Assembly (NCBI GenBank): GCA_965279565.1
Contig: OZ257249.1
Span: 1,302,001 to 1,366,000, forward strand
DNA length: 64,000 bases
Reading direction: 5' to 3'
Source: Tagaea sp965279565
GTDB lineage: Bacteria; Pseudomonadota; Alphaproteobacteria; CACIAM-22H2
This document shows positions 17,218-25,886 of this stretch, piece by piece. The stretch's first letter is position 1, and each line of letters opens with the position of its first letter. A program made the position numbers and the translations under genes. The notes under the pieces are model-generated. The model worked only from the letters and a program-made list of their open reading frames with translations. It searched no databases and was not told the origin of the DNA.

Positions 17218-18696
17218 TCAGTCGAGCGCGAAGAACGCGCGGATGTTGGCCAGCAGTTCGGCCGCCTGGCTGCGCTGCGCCGTGCGCCGCTCGGCAGGCG
17301 GCATGGCGCGCAGCGTGGCATCGTTGGCGAGCTGGCGATGCAGCACGATGTCGCCCAGCCGCTTGGCGAGCGAGGGATTGGCCTGCAGGATCGGCCCCAG
17401 CGCCAGCTTGTCGAGTTCGAGCGCAGTCGTGTCGCACAGTGCCGTCACGTGCGCGCTGCGCGGGCTTCCGGTCAGCAGCGACATCTCGCCGAAGAAGTCG
17501 CCGGTTCCGAGCCTTGCCACCGCTACGCGCTTGCCGTTGCCATCGAGACTGACTTCGAACACGCCGCGCGCGACGATGAAGAGCGAGCCGTCGGTGTCGC
17601 CCTGCCGCACGACGTCGTCGCCGGCATGGAACGAGATCGGCCTTGCCGCCGAGGCGATGTTCGCGCGCAGCTCCGGATCGAGCGTGCGGAACAGGTCGAC
17701 ATGGTCGAGCAGGCGCTCGTGCATCGGCCGGTCGGCCTGCATCGGCTGGCCGATGGCGATCCCGGCAGCGTCGAGCGCGTACCAGATCGACGTCGTGACC
17801 TCGTCATGGACGCTCGAATCGTCGTTGAAAGAGTCGACCCAGTAGCGGACCTCGTAGACGACGGTCGTGTACTCGATCGATTTGGTCTCGACGGTCGGCC
17901 CGGGCTCGGCGCAGACGCGCATTGCCTTGAGTGCCGCGGCGGCGAGCGCCTCCTTCGCCACGCCCGGCGGGACGGTCGCGTCGAGCGGAATCAGTACGGA
18001 TGCGCGATATCTCGGTGCCGGCGAGTCGTAGTTGACGATCTGTGCCGCCGCGAGCTTGGAATTCGGCAGCACGACCGTGTTGCCGTCGGCCGAGCGCAGG
18101 CGCGTGGCGCGCCAGTTGATCTCCTGCACCTGACCGACGAGATTGCTGTCGATCTGCACCCAGTCGCCCACGCGGTAGGGCCGCTCGATGTTGAGCGCGA
18201 TGCCGCTGAACAGGTCGGCCAGCGTCGACTGCATGGCGAAGCCGATGACGACGGCGAGCACGCCGGAAGCGGCGAGCACGCCGGTGAAGGACTGGTCGAA
18301 CGCGGCGGATACGATGCCGAACAGCGCCACGATCATTACGAGCGCGCGCACGACGTCCTTCAGCAGCTTCGGCACCGCGATCTTGCGCTTGTCGAGTGCG
18401 CGCCAGACGAAGCGCTCGAGCCCGACCAGCGACATGAAGGCGAGCAGGACCCACCACAGCACGCCGAAGACGCGCGCCGCGTCGGCGATCAGCCCCTTCA
18501 GCGTCGGCGACTGGAGCTGGGCCGCCAGTTTCGGCCCGCCGACCCACAGGGCGGTCGCGACGAGCAGGACGAGACCCAGGACGGAGAGACGCCGGCGCAC
18601 GGGATCGTGCGAGCGCATGCCGGCCGCGGCGACCCAAACCATCGCGAGCGCGACGGCCGCGATGTAGATCCAGTAGTGGGCGGGTATGTCGGTCAT
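17218..18696 (-). CDS. MscS-type mechanosensitive channel with C-terminal cyclic nucleotide-binding domain
   Basis: The 492-residue membrane protein has three or four N-terminal helices, then the MscS pore and beta domain (SGVLAVVIGFAMQSTLADLF, ALNIERPYRVGDWV, NTVVLPNSKLA). A cNMP-binding domain lies at the C-terminus, about residues 350-470, with the phosphate cassette FFGEMSLLTGSPRSAHVTA. Related fusions open on osmotic downshift or are gated by cyclic nucleotides. It reads into the gentisate dioxygenase gene 11 bases later. The intact cassette arginine suggests that ligand binding is possible; which nucleotide binds is unknown. Confidence 0.9.
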   Translation of the reverse strand: MTDIPAHYWIYIAAVALAMVWVAAAGMRSHDPVRRRLSVLGLVLLVATALWVGGPKLAAQLQSPTLKGLIADAARVFGVLWWVLLAFMSLVGLERFVWRALDKRKIAVPKLLKDVVRALVMIVALFGIVSAAFDQSFTGVLAASGVLAVVIGFAMQSTLADLFSGIALNIERPYRVGDWVQIDSNLVGQVQEINWRATRLRSADGNTVVLPNSKLAAAQIVNYDSPAPRYRASVLIPLDATVPPGVAKEALAAAALKAMRVCAEPGPTVETKSIEYTTVVYEVRYWVDSFNDDSSVHDEVTTSIWYALDAAGIAIGQPMQADRPMHERLLDHVDLFRTLDPELRANIASAARPISFHAGDDVVRQGDTDGSLFIVARGVFEVSLDGNGKRVAVARLGTGDFFGEMSLLTGSPRSAHVTALCDTTALELDKLALGPILQANPSLAKRLGDIVLHRQLANDATLRAMPPAERRTAQRSQAAELLANIRAFFALD

Positions 18697-18768
18697 GCGG
18701 GCTCGGAGGCGACGCTAGCGCACAATGGCGTCGAGCCGCTAGACTCCCGGCAAAAGGGGAGGGAACGC

Positions 18769-19524
18769 ATGCGTCTCAAGGACAAGGTCGCGATCGTCAC
18801 CGGCGGCGGCTCGGGCTTCGGCGAAGGTATCGCGGGGCGTTTCGCGGCCGAGGGCGCAAAGGTTGTCGTCGCCGACATCGATCTTGCCGCCGCGACGCGC
18901 GTGGCCGACGCGATCGGCCGCACCGGCGGGATTGCGAAGGCGGTGCGCGTCGACGTGTCGCGGGCCGACGACACGAAGGCGATGGTCGCGGCCGCGACCG
19001 GCGGCTGGGGCCGGCTCGATATCCTCGTCAACAACGCGGGCGTGAGCCACCGGAACGGTCCCATGCTGGGCGTGGACGAGGCGATGTTCGACCGCATCTT
19101 CGCGGTCAACGTGAAGTCGATCTATCTGGCAGCACAGGAAGCAGTACCGGTCTTCCGCAAGCAAGGCGGCGGGGTCATCCTCAATACGGCATCGACCGCC
19201 GGCATCCGGCCGCGGCCGGGGCTCGTCTGGTACAACGCGTCCAAAGGTGCCGCGATCTCGCTCACCAAGGCGATGGCGGTGGAGCTCGCACCCGAGAAGA
19301 TCCGCGTGAACTGCATCTGCCCCGTGGCCGGCGATACGCCGCTGCTGGCGACGTTCATGGGCGAGGACACGCCGGAGAAGCGCGCGCAGTTCAAGGCGTC
19401 GATCCCGCTCGGCCGCCTTTCGACGCCCGAGGACATCGCCAACGCGTCGCTCTATCTGTGCTCGGACGAAGCTTCCCTCATCACCGGTGTCGCGCTCGAA
19501 GTCGACGGCGGGCGCTGCATCTAG
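18769..19524 (+). CDS. Short-chain dehydrogenase/reductase
   Basis: The 251-residue classical SDR has the nucleotide loop VTGGGSGFGEG, NNAG (in LVNNAGVSHRNG), the catalytic Ser in NTASTAG and the YNASK pair. An acidic residue after strand two (VVADIDL) suggests NAD rather than NADP. The substrate is unknown; close relatives include 3-oxoacyl reductases and sugar dehydrogenases. Start ATG at 18769 follows AAAAGGGGAGGGAAC. A hairpin terminator follows 31 bases after the stop, ahead of the TRAP genes. Confidence 0.87.
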   Translation: MRLKDKVAIVTGGGSGFGEGIAGRFAAEGAKVVVADIDLAAATRVADAIGRTGGIAKAVRVDVSRADDTKAMVAAATGGWGRLDILVNNAGVSHRNGPMLGVDEAMFDRIFAVNVKSIYLAAQEAVPVFRKQGGGVILNTASTAGIRPRPGLVWYNASKGAAISLTKAMAVELAPEKIRVNCICPVAGDTPLLATFMGEDTPEKRAQFKASIPLGRLSTPEDIANASLYLCSDEASLITGVALEVDGGRCI

Positions 19525-19555
19525 ATCGGGCATCGCTGGCATATGGATTGCTGAG

Positions 19556-19582
19556 AAGGGGGATCGTCCGATCCCCCTTTTT
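19556..19582 (+). terminator. Perfect hairpin with T run, between SDR and TRAP genes
   Basis: A perfect 10-bp stem, AAGGGGGATC (19556-19565) and GATCCCCCTT (19570-19579), closes a GTCC loop and runs into five T bases (19578-19582). This is a textbook intrinsic terminator for the SDR gene. It ends only 16 bases before the TRAP substrate-binding start, so it may instead act as an attenuator in the TRAP leader. Confidence 0.85.
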
Positions 19583-19598
19583 CATCGCGAGGCCAGCC

Positions 19599-20690
19599 AT
19601 GCTCCGTCGCAGATTCCTCTCGGGTGCCGTCGCCGGCGCCACCGGTGCCACGCTTGCCGCTCCGGCGGTCGCCACGGCGCAGACCACGTTCAACTGGCGG
19701 ATGACCAGCTTCTACGGTCCGAACGCCGCGTTCTATTCGACCGGCCCGGGCTCCGCCAAGGACCTGATCGAACGCATCCAGGCGATGTCGAACGGGCGCA
19801 TCAAGATCCAGTTCTTCGGTGCGGGCGAGCTCGTGCCGGCGGGCGAAGGTTTCGACGCGGTGTCGCAGGGCATCGTCGAGATGAACTACGCCAATGCCTA
19901 TTTCTGGACCGGCAAGAGCTTCGCTGCCCAGTATTTCACCGCGGTCCCGTTCGGGCTGAACTTCCAGGGCCTCAATGGCTGGATGTACGACGGCGGCGGT
20001 CTCGCGCTTTGGCGCGAGGTCTACGACCGGTTCAACGTCGTGCCGTTCCTGTGCGGCAATACCGGCGTGCAGATGACCGGCTGGTTCAAGAAGCCGATCG
20101 AGAAGATCGAGGATTTCAAGGGCCTCAAGATGCGCATCCCGGGGCTCGCGGGGCGCGTCTACCAGACGCTCGGCGTGGACGTGCGCCTGCTGCCCGGCGG
20201 CGAGATCTTCCCGGCGCTCGAGCGCGGCGTCATCGATGCGGCGGAGTTCGTCGGCCCGTTCCTCGACCGCCAGCTCGGCCTGCAGCGCGCGGCCAAGTAC
20301 TATTACACGACCGGCTGGCACGAGACGGCGACGGCGTCGGAACTCATCATCAACAAGGCCGCGTGGGCCCGGCTTCCCGCCGACCTCAAGGCGATCGTCG
20401 AGAATGCGACGGCGGCCTGCAACGTCATCTCCGAGGCGTGGTGCCAAAAGAACAACGCCGAGGCGATGGAAGACCTGATCAAGAACCAGGGCGTCATCGC
20501 GTCGGCCCTTCCCGATCCGGTCATCGACGCGCTGCGTGCGGCGAACGACAAGATTCTCGAGGAAGCCGTCGCGCGCGACCCGGTCGTGAAGAAGGTCCAC
20601 GACTCGTACATGGCCTACAAGGGCAAGTTCGACACGTGGTCGGGCTACAGCGAGACCGTCTACCACAACAAGATCCGGGTAAAGGCGTGA
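19599..20690 (+). CDS. TRAP transporter substrate-binding protein, TakP/FcbT1-like
   Basis: The 363-residue periplasmic protein begins MLRRRFLSGAVAGATGATLA, a twin-arginine-like signal, with cleavage expected after ATA near residue 25. It belongs to the TRAP family that captures 2-oxo acids or chloroaromatic acids: GNTGVQMTGWFKKPI, GLKMRIPGLAGRV, PALERGVIDAAEFVGP and YYTTGWHE match TakP block by block. It is followed by the small (GTG overlap) and large membrane subunits, so the three genes form one sodium-driven uptake system. The ligand is probably an organic acid. This is inferred from the subfamily only. Confidence 0.88.
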   Translation: MLRRRFLSGAVAGATGATLAAPAVATAQTTFNWRMTSFYGPNAAFYSTGPGSAKDLIERIQAMSNGRIKIQFFGAGELVPAGEGFDAVSQGIVEMNYANAYFWTGKSFAAQYFTAVPFGLNFQGLNGWMYDGGGLALWREVYDRFNVVPFLCGNTGVQMTGWFKKPIEKIEDFKGLKMRIPGLAGRVYQTLGVDVRLLPGGEIFPALERGVIDAAEFVGPFLDRQLGLQRAAKYYYTTGWHETATASELIINKAAWARLPADLKAIVENATAACNVISEAWCQKNNAEAMEDLIKNQGVIASALPDPVIDALRAANDKILEEAVARDPVVKKVHDSYMAYKGKFDTWSGYSETVYHNKIRVKA

Positions 20691-21208
20691 CGCTTGTCGA
20701 CGACGCGGCGGGCATGCCCGCCGCGGTCCGCCGGATCGACCGGCTGGTCGAGGAGATCGGCCGGTGGTCCGCGTGGACGACGTTCGCACTCGTCTGCCTG
20801 ATGGCCGGCAACGTGCTGCTGCGCTACGTGTTCAACACCGGTTCGGTGTGGGCGCAGGAGCTGGAGTGGCACCTGCAGGCCCCGATCTGCCTGTTCGGCA
20901 TGTCCTATGCGCTGGCGCACGGCGAGCATGTGCGCGTGGACGTGCTGTTCACCAAGTACGGGCCGCGCGGCAAGCTTGCGGTCGAGTTCGTTTCGGCGCT
21001 CGCCGGCGTGCTCGTCAGCTTCGCCGTCGTCTGGCTCGCCTGGGGCTATGTCGGCCAGTCCTTCGGCCAGTCGGAAGGCTCGGCCAATCCCGGCGGCATG
21101 CCGCTGCGCTGGGCGCTGAAGGCGATCATCCCGATCGGCTTCGCGATCATCCTCCTGCAGTACGCGTCGCTCGCCGCGCGCTACGCGATCCTGTTCCGCC
21201 GCACTTGA
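20687..21208 (+). CDS. TRAP transporter small membrane subunit (DctQ)
   Basis: The 173-residue protein has four hydrophobic helices and the DctQ landmarks NVLLRYVFNTGSVWAQELEW and ALAHGEHVRVDVL. It links the binding protein to the large permease. The start is a GTG at 20687 overlapping the binding-protein stop; a later in-frame ATG would still precede the first helix. Confidence 0.87.
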   Translation: MTLVDDAAGMPAAVRRIDRLVEEIGRWSAWTTFALVCLMAGNVLLRYVFNTGSVWAQELEWHLQAPICLFGMSYALAHGEHVRVDVLFTKYGPRGKLAVEFVSALAGVLVSFAVVWLAWGYVGQSFGQSEGSANPGGMPLRWALKAIIPIGFAIILLQYASLAARYAILFRRT

Positions 21209-21216
21209 GCGCCGCC

Positions 21217-22542
21217 ATGCCGATCTCCGAGATCTACGCCATCGCGATGCTCGTCAGCTTTTTCGTGCTGCTGATGATCGGCATTCCGGTCGGGCTGACG
21301 CTCGCCATCTCCGGCTTCGTCTTCGGCTGGCTGGGCTTCGGGCCGATGCTGTTCAACCTGCTGCCGCACCGGCTCTACGGCGTCATCACGAACTATTCGA
21401 TGCTCGCGATCCCGATGTTCGTGTTCATGGGCGTGATGCTGGAGAAGTCGAAGCTCGCCATCGACCTGATGGACGTGATCGGCCATCTCGCCGGCCGGCT
21501 GCGCGGGGGGCTGGGCATCGGCATCGTGATCGTCGGCGTGCTGATGGGGGCCACGACCGGCATCGTGGGGGCCACGGTCGTCACACTCGGCCTGCTGACG
21601 CTGCCCACGCTTTTGCGCCGCGGCTACGACAAGGGCCTCGCCTGCGGCGTCATCTGCGCGTCGGGCACGCTGGGGCAGATCATCCCGCCCTCGCTGATCC
21701 TGATCCTGCTCGCCGACATCCTGAACGAATCCGTCGGCACGCTGTTCGCGGCGGCGATGGTCCCCGGCCTGATGCTCGCCGGCATCTTCTGCATCTACAT
21801 CCTGCTGCTCGGTATCTTCCGCCCCGGCGCCGTGCCCGCCGTGCCGCAGGAAGAGCTCGACGCGCTGCCGCGCAAGGAGCTGTGGAAGAAGCTGTTCCGC
21901 GTCGTGGGTCCGCCGCTCGGGCTGGTCGTGGCCGTTCTCGGCTCGATCATCGCGGGCATCGCGGCTCCCACCGAGGCCGCCTCGATGGGCGCACTCGGCG
22001 CCATCCTCGTCACGGCACTGGGCCGGCGCTTCTCGTTCGCCGTGCTGCGCGACACGGTGACGGCGACGACCAAGATCACCGCGATGATGATGTTCATCCT
22101 GATGTGCGCGCAGGTCTTCGCGCTGGCCTTCCGCGGCCTGCACGGCGAGAAGCTGGTCGAGGACATGTTCGCCGCATTGCCGGGCGGCGTGGATGCGGGC
22201 ATCTGGTTCATGATGGCGATCATCTTCGTGCTCGGCTTCTTCATCGAGTGGATCGAGATCAGCTACATCGCCGTCCCGCTGTTCCTGCCGATCTTCATCA
22301 AGGAAGGTGTGGACCTCGTCTGGCTCGCCACGCTGATCTGCGTGAACCTGCAGACGAGCTTCCTGACCCCGCCCTTCGGCTGGGCGCTGTTCTTCCTGCG
22401 CGGCGTCGCACCGCCCGAGATTTCGACGAACGACATCTATCGCGGCGTGTGGACCTTCATCGGGCTGCAGCTCGTCGCACTCGTGCTTGTCTTCTATTTC
22501 CCCGGCCTCGCCCTCTGGCTTCCCAAGGCCATCGGCTGGTAG
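21217..22542 (+). CDS. TRAP transporter large permease (DctM)
   Basis: The 441-residue protein has about a dozen helices and DctM signatures: GIPVGLTLAISGFVFGW, a VLMGATTGIVGATVVT segment and CGVICASGTLGQIIPPS, where the GxxIPPS loop helps transport. A final loop NLQTSFLTPPFGWALFFLRG is also typical. It begins 8 bases after the small subunit. It moves the ligand with sodium. The zinc alcohol dehydrogenase gene begins 26 bases after its stop and may be co-transcribed. Confidence 0.9.
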   Translation: MPISEIYAIAMLVSFFVLLMIGIPVGLTLAISGFVFGWLGFGPMLFNLLPHRLYGVITNYSMLAIPMFVFMGVMLEKSKLAIDLMDVIGHLAGRLRGGLGIGIVIVGVLMGATTGIVGATVVTLGLLTLPTLLRRGYDKGLACGVICASGTLGQIIPPSLILILLADILNESVGTLFAAAMVPGLMLAGIFCIYILLLGIFRPGAVPAVPQEELDALPRKELWKKLFRVVGPPLGLVVAVLGSIIAGIAAPTEAASMGALGAILVTALGRRFSFAVLRDTVTATTKITAMMMFILMCAQVFALAFRGLHGEKLVEDMFAALPGGVDAGIWFMMAIIFVLGFFIEWIEISYIAVPLFLPIFIKEGVDLVWLATLICVNLQTSFLTPPFGWALFFLRGVAPPEISTNDIYRGVWTFIGLQLVALVLVFYFPGLALWLPKAIGW

Positions 22543-22568
22543 CCTTCCTCCCGTAAAGGGAGGGACGG

Positions 22569-23696
22569 ATGCGCGTACGTGCGGCGGTACTCGATGCGAT
22601 GGGCGCGACGCGCCCCTATTCGGCCAGCAGGCCCCTGAAGATCGAAACGATCGAGCTTGCCCCGCCGGGCCCCGGCGAGATCCGCGTGCGCGTCGTCGCG
22701 GCCGGTCTTTGCCATTCCGACCTTTCGGTCATCAACGGCGACCGGCCGCGTGTCATGCCGATGGCGCTGGGCCACGAGGCGGCCGGCATCGTCGAGGAGC
22801 TGGGCGCCGGCGTGGACGATCTCGCGCCCGGCGACCATGTCGTGATGGTGTTCGTGCCCTCGTGCGGCTGCTGCCTGCCCTGTGCCGAAGGAAGGCCCGC
22901 CCTGTGCGAGCCGGGTGCGAAGGCCAACGGGGACGGCACGCTGCTGTCGGGGGCGCGGCGTATCGCGCGCGGCGGGGCCGCGATCAACCATCATCTGGGC
23001 GTGTCGGCTTTCGCCGAGCAGGCGGTTCTGTCGCGCCGCTCCGCGATCAAGATCGACAAATCGGTGCCGCTCGACGTGGCCGCCCTGTTCGGCTGCGCGG
23101 TGCTGACGGGCGTGGGGGCGGTGGTCAATACCGCGCGCGTGCAGGCCGGCGACACGGTCGCGGTCGTCGGGCTGGGCGGCGTGGGGCTCAACGCGCTGCT
23201 GGGGGCGAACGTCGCGGGGGCGCGCGCGATCGTCGCGGTCGATCTCGACCCGCGCAAGCTGGAGCTTGCCCGCCAGCTGGGTGCGACCGACGCGGTCGAC
23301 GCGCGCGAGCCGGACGCGGCCGAGCGCGTGAAGGCGCTCGTCCCCGGCGGCGTGGACCACGCGTTCGAGATGGCGGGTTCCGTCAAGGCGATGGAGCTTG
23401 CCTACAGGATCACGCGGCGCGGCGGGACGACCGTCACGGCCGGCCTGCCCAACCCGGCGCATATGTGGTCGCTGTCGCCGGTCGGGCTCGTCGCCGAGGA
23501 GCGCACGGTGAAGGGGTCTTACGTGGGCGGGGCCGTGCCGCTGCGCGACATCCCGCGCTATATCGACCTGTGGCGGCGCGGCAAGCTGCCGGTCGACCGG
23601 TTGATGAGCGACCGCATCGGTCTCGACGGCCTCAACGAGGCGTTCGAACGGCTCGCCGCTGGCGACGTGGTGCGCCAGATTCTGTGGATGGGTTGA
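22569..23696 (+). CDS. Zinc-dependent alcohol dehydrogenase
   Basis: The 375-residue MDR enzyme has catalytic zinc ligands Cys48 (GLCHSD) and His69-Glu70 (LGHEAAGIVEELG), and the structural zinc lobe SCGCCLPCAEGRPALC (cysteines from residue 99 to 113). The NAD-binding Rossmann stretch is VVGLGGVGLNALLG. It oxidises an alcohol or reduces an aldehyde; the substrate is unknown. A GGAGGGACGG ribosome-binding site precedes the ATG. It is the last gene of the plus-strand TRAP cluster and ends at a bidirectional terminator. Confidence 0.88.
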   Translation: MRVRAAVLDAMGATRPYSASRPLKIETIELAPPGPGEIRVRVVAAGLCHSDLSVINGDRPRVMPMALGHEAAGIVEELGAGVDDLAPGDHVVMVFVPSCGCCLPCAEGRPALCEPGAKANGDGTLLSGARRIARGGAAINHHLGVSAFAEQAVLSRRSAIKIDKSVPLDVAALFGCAVLTGVGAVVNTARVQAGDTVAVVGLGGVGLNALLGANVAGARAIVAVDLDPRKLELARQLGATDAVDAREPDAAERVKALVPGGVDHAFEMAGSVKAMELAYRITRRGGTTVTAGLPNPAHMWSLSPVGLVAEERTVKGSYVGGAVPLRDIPRYIDLWRRGKLPVDRLMSDRIGLDGLNEAFERLAAGDVVRQILWMG

Positions 23697-23700
23697 AACG

Positions 23701-23731
23701 AAAAACCCCGGACCGTTTCCGGTCCGGGGTT
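23701..23731. terminator. Bidirectional terminator between convergent genes
   Basis: An 11-bp perfect stem, AACCCCGGACC (23704-23714) and GGTCCGGGGTT (23721-23731), closes a six-base loop. A five-A run at 23701-23705 reads as Ts on the minus strand, so the hairpin is a strong terminator for the Bax-inhibitor gene and a weaker one for the alcohol dehydrogenase gene. Confidence 0.85.
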
Positions 23732-23759
23732 CGTTCGTCGTAGCGGAGGCCGGAAGGGA

Positions 23760-24482
23760 CTACTCGTCCTTCTGGCCGAACAGCGAGACCAGCGCCTGGA
23801 ACAGGTTGACGAAGTTGAGGTAGAGCGAGAGCGCGCCCATCACGGCGAGCTTGCCTTCCATCTCCGTCCCCGCCGTCTCGGCGTAGGTGTCCTTCAGGCG
23901 CTGCGTGTCCCATGCGGTCAGGCCGCAGAACACCAGCACCGACACCACCGAGATGACGAACTGCATCATCGAGGACTGGACGAAGATGTTGACCAGGCCC
24001 GCGATCACGACGCCGATGAGGCCCATGATCAGGAAGGTCGAGAACTTCGACAGGTCCGCCTTGGTCGTGTAGCCGTAGATGCTGACGCCGGCGAACATGC
24101 CGGCCGCGATGAAGAAGGCGCGCGCGACCGAAGCACCCGTGAAGACGAGCAGGATCGCCGCCAGCGAAGCGCCCATCAGGGCCGCGAAGACCCAGAACAT
24201 GCCGAGCAGCGCCGGCTTCGACATCTTCTCGAAGCGGAACGACATCAGCATCACGAAGCCGATCGGGGCGAGCATCACGACCCACTTCAGCGGCGTGCCG
24301 AAGATCAGCTGCGAGACGGCCGGCGAACTTGCCACCAGGAAGGCCACGATGCCCGACAACGCCACGGCCGAGGCCATGTAGTTGTAGATGCCGAGCATAT
24401 AGCTGCGCAGGCCTTCGTCGTATGCCGCGGCATCGACGCCGACGCGCGGCATATACTGTTTTTCGGTCTCGTACATGGACAT
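23760..24482 (-). CDS. Bax inhibitor-1/YccA-family membrane protein
   Basis: The 240-residue protein has seven hydrophobic helices and the BI-1 features: an N-terminal GLRSYMLGIYNYMA, the FVMLMSFRFEKMS loop, SIYGYTTKADLSKF and a C-terminal SLYLNFVNLFQALVSLFG. Bacterial members (YccA, YbhL, YetJ types) sit in the inner membrane and are linked to FtsH regulation or calcium leak. The ATG at 24482 follows GGGAG; MYETEK at 24476 is an alternative. The 161 bases upstream are comparatively AT-rich and probably hold its promoter, but I cannot name the boxes with confidence. Confidence 0.87.
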   Translation of the reverse strand: MSMYETEKQYMPRVGVDAAAYDEGLRSYMLGIYNYMASAVALSGIVAFLVASSPAVSQLIFGTPLKWVVMLAPIGFVMLMSFRFEKMSKPALLGMFWVFAALMGASLAAILLVFTGASVARAFFIAAGMFAGVSIYGYTTKADLSKFSTFLIMGLIGVVIAGLVNIFVQSSMMQFVISVVSVLVFCGLTAWDTQRLKDTYAETAGTEMEGKLAVMGALSLYLNFVNLFQALVSLFGQKDE

Positions 24483-24643
24483 CTGGCTCCCAGAAAATTT
24501 ACGGAACCGGCGGATGCCGGAACCGGACCCTAAGGATAATGGGGGCTCCCGCCCCGGAATTCAATATACCGGATAGCCCCATTCCGACTGATAAATATGG
24601 CTTTTCAGCGTCTTATTACGAGAATCACGTGTGAAATCGGGAG

Positions 24644-25819
<1,176 letters not shown>

Positions 25820-25886
25820 GCTACCCCAGCACGCCGCGATTGCAACTGCAGGGCCGACGATAACCGGCAATCCTTGCGGTTTCGTG

